NCBI GenBank assembly: GCA_023445955.1 | Contig: JAEXJH010000137.1 | Coordinates: 1 to 12,548, forward strand | Source of the DNA: Pseudomonadota bacterium | GTDB lineage: Bacteria > Pseudomonadota > Alphaproteobacteria > Caulobacterales > Caulobacteraceae | Length of the DNA: 12,548 bases | Reading direction: 5' to 3' | Part shown: in pieces, positions 9,105 through 12,548 of the stretch | Layout: the number at the start of each line of letters is the position of its first letter | Numbering within the stretch: position 1 is the stretch's first letter | The notes under the pieces: generated by a model | The model's database searches: none | The model's input: only the letters and a program-made list of their open reading frames with translations | Told to the model about the DNA's origin: nothing | Program-made: the position numbers and the translations under genes

Positions 9105-9117
9105 CGACAAAATGTCG
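9105..9117. promoter_or_regulatory. Small operator-like palindrome between xylanase and kinase
   Basis: CGACA (9105-9109), AAA and TGTCG (9113-9117) form a perfect 5-3-5 inverted repeat in the 57-nt gap, 8 bp after the xylanase stop and about 37 bp before the kinase start. It is too short and AT-centred to be a terminator and looks more like a dimeric regulator site. No regulator is implied by the sequence and a chance match is possible. Confidence 0.3.
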
Positions 9118-9125
9118 GTGTTTGG

Positions 9126-10193
9126 TTAAGCGCGGCGTGAGAGGGCGTCGGCGACCGCGCGGGCCGTGGCCTTGGGTTGGCCGGCCTCGTCGAACAGCAG
9201 CGGCTGGTCGGCCGGGCGCTGGCCCGAGGATCCCCGCAGCCAGGTGTCGCTGTCGCGCAGGCCCCAGACGGTGAAGGCGAAGCGCTGGCGCTCGGGCAGG
9301 GCCATGAAGGCCTCGGTCACTTCGGCGTACTTGGCGACCTGCCGCTTGACCCGGTCGCCGGGCAGGGCCGGGACGTAGCGGTCGCCCAGCGAGATATCCA
9401 GCTCCGACAGATGGATCGGCAGGCCGAAGCTGGCCAGGTCCTTCAGCGCCGCGCTGACCGCGCCGGCGGGCAGGTCATAGTCGATGTGGGTCTGGGTCCC
9501 GATCCCGCCCAGCGGCGCGCCGCGTTTCAGCAGGCGCTCGATCAGCCGCATGTAGGTCGCGCGTTTGTTGGGCTTCAGTTCCAGGTGATAGTCGTTGATG
9601 AACAGCACCGCGCTCGGATCGGCCTCGCGGGCGTGCTCCAGGGCGCGGACGATGTGGTCATCCAGGCCCAGATTGCGCGACCACAGACTCTCGCGCAGGT
9701 GCTCGCCGTCGTCGGTGATCGGCTCGTTGACCACGTCCCAGCTGCGGGCCTGGCCCTTGTACCGGCCGACGACCGCCAGGATGTAGTTGCGATAGGCGTT
9801 GGCGAAGATATGGCCCTTGCCGTCCAGCTTCTTGAAGCCCTCGGGCTCGCCGGCGAACCAGACCAGGGCGTGGCCGTGCAGGGCCATATCCCGGGCCTTG
9901 GCGAACGAGGCGATGCTGTCGGGGCGGTCGAACTGGAAGCCGCCGTCCTCGCGCAGGATGTATTCCATCTTCATCTCCCACTCGGCGGTGAGTTGGGAGA
10001 ACTGCTCGGACAGCAGGTCGGCGTAGTCCGGCTCCTGCAGCCAGCGTTCCTGCACGCAGCAGCCGATGGGGAAGCGGGTCAGGCTCTTGAGCGGCGGGAT
10101 CGGCGCGGGCGCCGGCTGGCTCTTGGCCCCCTGGCCGCAGGCCGTGAGGGCCAGCGCGGAGGCGATCGCGGAGCGGCGGGTCAGCCGCCCCAC
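9126..10193 (-). CDS. xynA: GH10 endo-1,4-beta-xylanase, lipoprotein
   Basis: A glycoside hydrolase family 10 enzyme of 355 residues that should cut internal beta-1,4 bonds of xylan with retention of configuration. The acid/base residue is E157 in 'WDVVNEP' and the nucleophile is E264 in 'HLSELDIS'. Other family marks are 'FQFDRPDSI', 'HGHALVWF', 'FINDYHLE' and 'GIGTQTHID'. The N-terminus has a twin-arginine-like 'LTRRSAIASAL' and a lipobox 'LTAC' with C19, so the mature enzyme is probably a lipid-anchored envelope protein, possibly exported by Tat. The GTG at 10193 has no strong ribosome site, but lies one base after the fliJ stop and directly opens the signal peptide, so translation is probably coupled to fliJ. 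I recall a Caulobacter xylanase named xynA2 near rpoD; the exact symbol is not certain. Confidence 0.93.
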   Translation of the reverse strand: MGRLTRRSAIASALALTACGQGAKSQPAPAPIPPLKSLTRFPIGCCVQERWLQEPDYADLLSEQFSQLTAEWEMKMEYILREDGGFQFDRPDSIASFAKARDMALHGHALVWFAGEPEGFKKLDGKGHIFANAYRNYILAVVGRYKGQARSWDVVNEPITDDGEHLRESLWSRNLGLDDHIVRALEHAREADPSAVLFINDYHLELKPNKRATYMRLIERLLKRGAPLGGIGTQTHIDYDLPAGAVSAALKDLASFGLPIHLSELDISLGDRYVPALPGDRVKRQVAKYAEVTEAFMALPERQRFAFTVWGLRDSDTWLRGSSGQRPADQPLLFDEAGQPKATARAVADALSRRA

Positions 10194-10194
10194 T

Positions 10195-10614
10195 CTAGCG
10201 GCCCGCCATCGCGGCGCGGCGGATGCTGACCTCGTCCATCTGGGCGGCTTCGAACGCGCCCAGCTTCTTGGCGGCCAGGATCTTGGCCTGTTCGGCCACG
10301 TGCTCGTACTTCTTGAGGTTCTCGAAGGCCTCGGAGAGGGCGTCGCGGGCGCCGGACTCTTCCAGCTGGCACTGCTCGATCTGCACCAGCATGTCGGCCT
10401 TGCGGCGCTTGTAGCCCTCGCGATAGCCGATCATGTACCAGCCGGCGCTGGCGTCGCCCTCGGCGTTCTTGGCCTCGGCCTCGGCCTCGGCGTCCAGCAT
10501 GGTGATGCGCAGTTCAGCCGCCATGCGGCGTTCGGTGATCTCGGCCAGGCGCTTTTGCAGCGTCTCGACCTCGTGGTTGGAAATCCGGATTAGCGAGGCG
10601 GCCCACTTGGTCAT
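10195..10614 (-). CDS. fliJ: Flagellar export chaperone FliJ
   Basis: A 139-residue, strongly charged, almost entirely helical protein of the FliJ type. FliJ forms a coiled coil that inserts into the FliI ATPase ring and promotes flagellar type III export. Two long helices can be read: about 10-55 ('ISNHEVETLQKRLAEITERRMAAEL', then Ala/Glu-rich) and about 75-130. The sequence has low similarity to enteric FliJ, as is usual for this family, but position, length and coiled-coil character agree with Caulobacter FliJ. Its ATG overlaps the fliI stop by one base (TGATG), a translational-coupling arrangement. Its TAG stop is one base before the xylanase GTG. Misassignment is unlikely given the fliI context. 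Confidence 0.9.
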   Translation of the reverse strand: MTKWAASLIRISNHEVETLQKRLAEITERRMAAELRITMLDAEAEAEAKNAEGDASAGWYMIGYREGYKRRKADMLVQIEQCQLEESGARDALSEAFENLKKYEHVAEQAKILAAKKLGAFEAAQMDEVSIRRAAMAGR

Positions 10615-11948
10615 CAGTACTCACTCGCCAGGATTTGCCCCAGGTATCCGAAAGAGTCGTCCAGAGAGGTTGCTTCTTCCTTATCCTGGCTAAGGAAAGC
10701 TTCGATCGCCGGGTTTAATCGAATGGCGCGGTCAACGGTCGGGTCCGCGCCGGCGCGGTAGGCCCCGATGCGGATCAGTTCTTCCATGTTGGCGTAGGCG
10801 GCCATCACCTGGCGCGCGCCCTTGACGATGTCGCGCTCGTGCGGGTGCTGGCAGCCCGGCATGGTCCGGCTGATCGATTTGAGGACGTTGATCGCCGGGA
10901 AGCGGCCGCGCTCGGCGATGGCGCGCTCCATGACGATGTGGCCGTCCAGGATACCGCGCGTGGCGTCGGCGATCGGCTCGTTGTGGTCGTCGCCGTCCAC
11001 CAGCACGGTGAAGAGGGCGGTGATCGGCGCAGCATAGGTGCCGTCGGCGCGGACCGGGCCGGGGCCGGCGCGTTCCAAGAGCTTGGGCAGCTCGGTGAAG
11101 ACGGTGGGCGTATAGCCCTTGGTGGTCGGCGGTTCGCCGGCGGCCAGGCCGATCTCGCGCTGGGCCATGGCGAAGCGGGTCACCGAGTCCATCAGGCAGA
11201 GGACTTCCTGGTCCTGGTCGCGCATGTACTCGCTGATCGCCAGCGTCATATAGGCGGCCTGGCGGCGGGTCAGGGCCGGTTCGTCCGAGGTGGCGACCAC
11301 GACGACGGCGCGGCGCAGGCCGTCCTCGCCCAGGGTCTCCTCCACGAACTCGCGGACCTCGCGGCCCCGCTCGCCGATCAGGCCGACAACAACGGCGTCG
11401 CAGGTGGCCTCCTTGGCCAGCATCGACAGCAGCACCGACTTGCCAACGCCCGAGCCGGCGAAGATGCCCAGGCGCTGGCCGCGGCAGGTGGTGGTGAAGA
11501 CGTTCATCGAGCGCACGCCCAGGTCCAAGCGCTCGCCCACCCGGCCGCGGGCGTGGGCCGGCGGGGGAGAGGTCTTCAACGGATAGGGGATCTCACCCTG
11601 GGGCAGGGGACCCAGGCCATCGATCGGCTCGCCGAAGGCGTTGATGATGCGGCCCAGCCACGCCTTGGTCGGGCGCACGACCGCGCCTTCCGGCATGAAG
11701 CGGATCTCCGCGCCCGGGCCAACGCCCTCGACGGGGCCGAACGGCATCAGCAGGGCGCGGGTCTCGCGGAAGCCGACAACCTCGGCGGGCAGGGGCTTTT
11801 GGCCGGGACGCTCGATCTCGACCCGGGCGCCGACCGTCAGGCGGGTCAGGCCGCCACGGACCTCGATCAGCAGACCGCCCACGGCCGCCACGCGCCCGTA
11901 GATGGTCAGGGGATCGATACGTTCGACGGCGGCGATGAGGCTACGCAA
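10614..11948 (-). CDS. fliI: Flagellum-specific export ATPase FliI
   Basis: The hexameric ATPase of the flagellar type III export apparatus at the cytoplasmic face of the basal body, working with FliH and FliJ. At 444 residues it is normal length. It has an N-terminal beta-barrel domain (to about 95), the Walker A loop GSGVGKS (165-171, K170), the catalytic '[10 protein letters not shown]', Walker B 'VLCLMDS' with D254, and '[21 protein letters not shown]' as in F1/type III ATPases. The C-terminal '[21 protein letters not shown]' matches the family. The start is TTG at 11946-11948, supported by AGGAG (11954-11958) five bases upstream. It is the first gene of a fliI-fliJ-xylanase unit. A probable CtrA site and a GANTC site lie 24-54 bp upstream, suggesting cell-cycle control. 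Confidence 0.97.
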   Translation of the reverse strand: MRSLIAAVERIDPLTIYGRVAAVGGLLIEVRGGLTRLTVGARVEIERPGQKPLPAEVVGFRETRALLMPFGPVEGVGPGAEIRFMPEGAVVRPTKAWLGRIINAFGEPIDGLGPLPQGEIPYPLKTSPPPAHARGRVGERLDLGVRSMNVFTTTCRGQRLGIFAGSGVGKSVLLSMLAKEATCDAVVVGLIGERGREVREFVEETLGEDGLRRAVVVVATSDEPALTRRQAAYMTLAISEYMRDQDQEVLCLMDSVTRFAMAQREIGLAAGEPPTTKGYTPTVFTELPKLLERAGPGPVRADGTYAAPITALFTVLVDGDDHNEPIADATRGILDGHIVMERAIAERGRFPAINVLKSISRTMPGCQHPHERDIVKGARQVMAAYANMEELIRIGAYRAGADPTVDRAIRLNPAIEAFLSQDKEEATSLDDSFGYLGQILASEY

Positions 11949-11953
11949 GACGG

Positions 11954-11958
11954 CTCCT
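11954..11958 (-). promoter_or_regulatory. Ribosome binding site supporting the TTG start of fliI
   Basis: AGGAG on the minus strand lies five bases upstream of TTG 11946-11948. It is a near-perfect Shine-Dalgarno site at good spacing and is the main reason to accept the rare start codon. Confidence 0.75.
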
Positions 11959-11971
11959 AATGACCTGCGCA

Positions 11972-11976
11972 GACTC
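11972..11976. promoter_or_regulatory. GANTC (CcrM methylation) site in the fliI leader
   Basis: GACTC/GAGTC at 11972-11976 lies between the candidate CtrA box and the fliI start. In Caulobacterales GANTC is methylated by CcrM, and methylated sites near the -10 can bring in GcrA. GANTC is common by chance, so its role here is inference. Confidence 0.4.
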
Positions 11977-11986
11977 GGCGATCGTG

Positions 11987-12002
11987 GTTAATCAGGTGTG
12001 AA
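11987..12002 (-). promoter_or_regulatory. Candidate CtrA binding site of the fliIJ promoter
   Basis: On the minus strand TTCA-CACCTGA-TTAAC matches the CtrA consensus TTAA-N7-TTAAC at eight of nine fixed positions. It starts just after the stop of the alpha/beta hydrolase and ends 38 bp before the fliI start codon. Caulobacter early flagellar (class II) operons, fliIJ among them, are known CtrA-type targets, which makes this reading likely. I could not place a convincing -10. Confidence 0.55.
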
Positions 12003-12003
12003 A

Positions 12004-12548
12004 CTAAAGCTTGGGTGCGACCAATTGGTCGGTGAAGAACCGGGTCACCGCGGCGTTGAAATCGCGGTGAAAGGCTCGCCGGTCAAAGCCTGGGGCGCTT
12101 TCGCACAGAACTTGAGAGGCTCCGGGCGGCGCGGTGTCGCAGGGGGTGAGAAAGTCGAAGTGCCGGGCGCCGGCGACGATGCGGTAGTCGTGCGGGCGGT
12201 GCAGGTCGCGGTGCACGGCCTCGGCATAGTCGTCGCCCGGCAGGATTTCGTCGTCGGCCGCCTTCCACAGCTGAATCGGCGCCTTGATCCCCTTCAGGCC
12301 GTCCTTGCCGAAGGTGAAGCCCAGGGCCGGCGCGGCCGAGACCACGGCCTTGATGCGACTGTCGTGGACCCACTGGGCGGTCATGGCCCCGGCCGGGATC
12401 GGATGGCTGCCCGTCAGCTTGCAGTCGAAGTTCTTAGGGTGAGCCAGGCAGTGGCCGGGCATCTTCGACAGATGCGGTTTGCCGCCCGCCGCCGCCAGCA
12501 CGGTGAAGCCGCCGGAGGAGAAGCCGAACGCCCCGACCTTGTCCGGAT
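12004..12548 (-). CDS. Dienelactone-hydrolase-like alpha/beta hydrolase (C-terminal part)
   Basis: The 3' portion of a gene cut by the window end; about 180 residues are visible. The first visible residues read 'PDKVGAFGFSSGGFTVLAAAGG', containing the nucleophile elbow G-F-S-S-G of alpha/beta hydrolases. The likely acid is in 'WKAADDEILPGDDYA' and the histidine in 'VAGARHFDFL', so the catalytic triad appears complete. The cysteine-containing segments ('GHCLAHPKNFDCKL', 'TPCDTAPP', 'LCESAPGF') recall exported dienelactone-hydrolase-like proteins with disulphides, but the N-terminus and any signal peptide lie outside the window. The substrate is unknown. It ends with TAG at 12004-12006, immediately before the candidate CtrA site of fliI. 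Confidence 0.82.
   Translation of the reverse strand, partial: PDKVGAFGFSSGGFTVLAAAGGKPHLSKMPGHCLAHPKNFDCKLTGSHPIPAGAMTAQWVHDSRIKAVVSAAPALGFTFGKDGLKGIKAPIQLWKAADDEILPGDDYAEAVHRDLHRPHDYRIVAGARHFDFLTPCDTAPPGASQVLCESAPGFDRRAFHRDFNAAVTRFFTDQLVAPKL

Noticed and set aside
10839..11960. Open frame on the plus strand antisense to fliI
   Set aside because: Same compositional shadow; FliI on the minus strand is unambiguous.

Overview
The window is a GC-rich, tightly packed chromosomal segment, almost certainly from Caulobacter or a close relative in the Caulobacterales. The evidence is the alphaproteobacterial type of DnaG and sigma-70, the Caulobacter-type FliI/FliJ pair, a candidate CtrA box and GANTC site before fliI, and a long palindromic intergenic repeat with GGCCGGG/CCCGGCC arms. 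It reads as core genome: there is no phage, insertion sequence, CRISPR array, rRNA or tRNA.

Layout. (1) 9-944, minus: a DUF808/YedI-family membrane protein. (2) 945-1212: a gap holding a palindromic repeat (about 1048-1152) and a hairpin at the dnaG start. (3) 1213-5143, plus: dnaG and rpoD, the core of the macromolecular synthesis operon without rpsU directly upstream, closed by a strong terminator at 5171-5205. (4) 5276-6271, plus: a membrane protein with a C-terminal SRPBCC-like domain. It converges on (5) 6297-6800, minus: a small VOC-fold protein. (6) 6990-9068, minus: an orphan hybrid histidine kinase with an N-terminal MASE1-like membrane sensor. (7) 9126-11948, minus: fliI, fliJ and a GH10 endoxylanase lipoprotein, with gene junctions overlapping by 1 nt or separated by 1 nt. 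(8) 12004-12548, minus: the C-terminal part of a dienelactone-hydrolase-like alpha/beta hydrolase that runs off the window.

How they work together. dnaG-rpoD couples replication priming and housekeeping transcription. fliI-fliJ supplies the ATPase and chaperone of flagellar export, and the sequence upstream suggests cell-cycle control by CtrA. The xylanase appears translationally coupled to fliJ and the hybrid kinase follows 57 nt later, so flagellar assembly, xylan degradation and a sensor may share a transcript.

I found no clear new system. The most interesting points are the complete loss of the zinc ligands in the primase N-terminal domain, the flagellar/xylanase coupling, the TM-SRPBCC fusion and several well-formed palindromes at gene starts. 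Functions are read from motifs and remembered family features; no database search was run.
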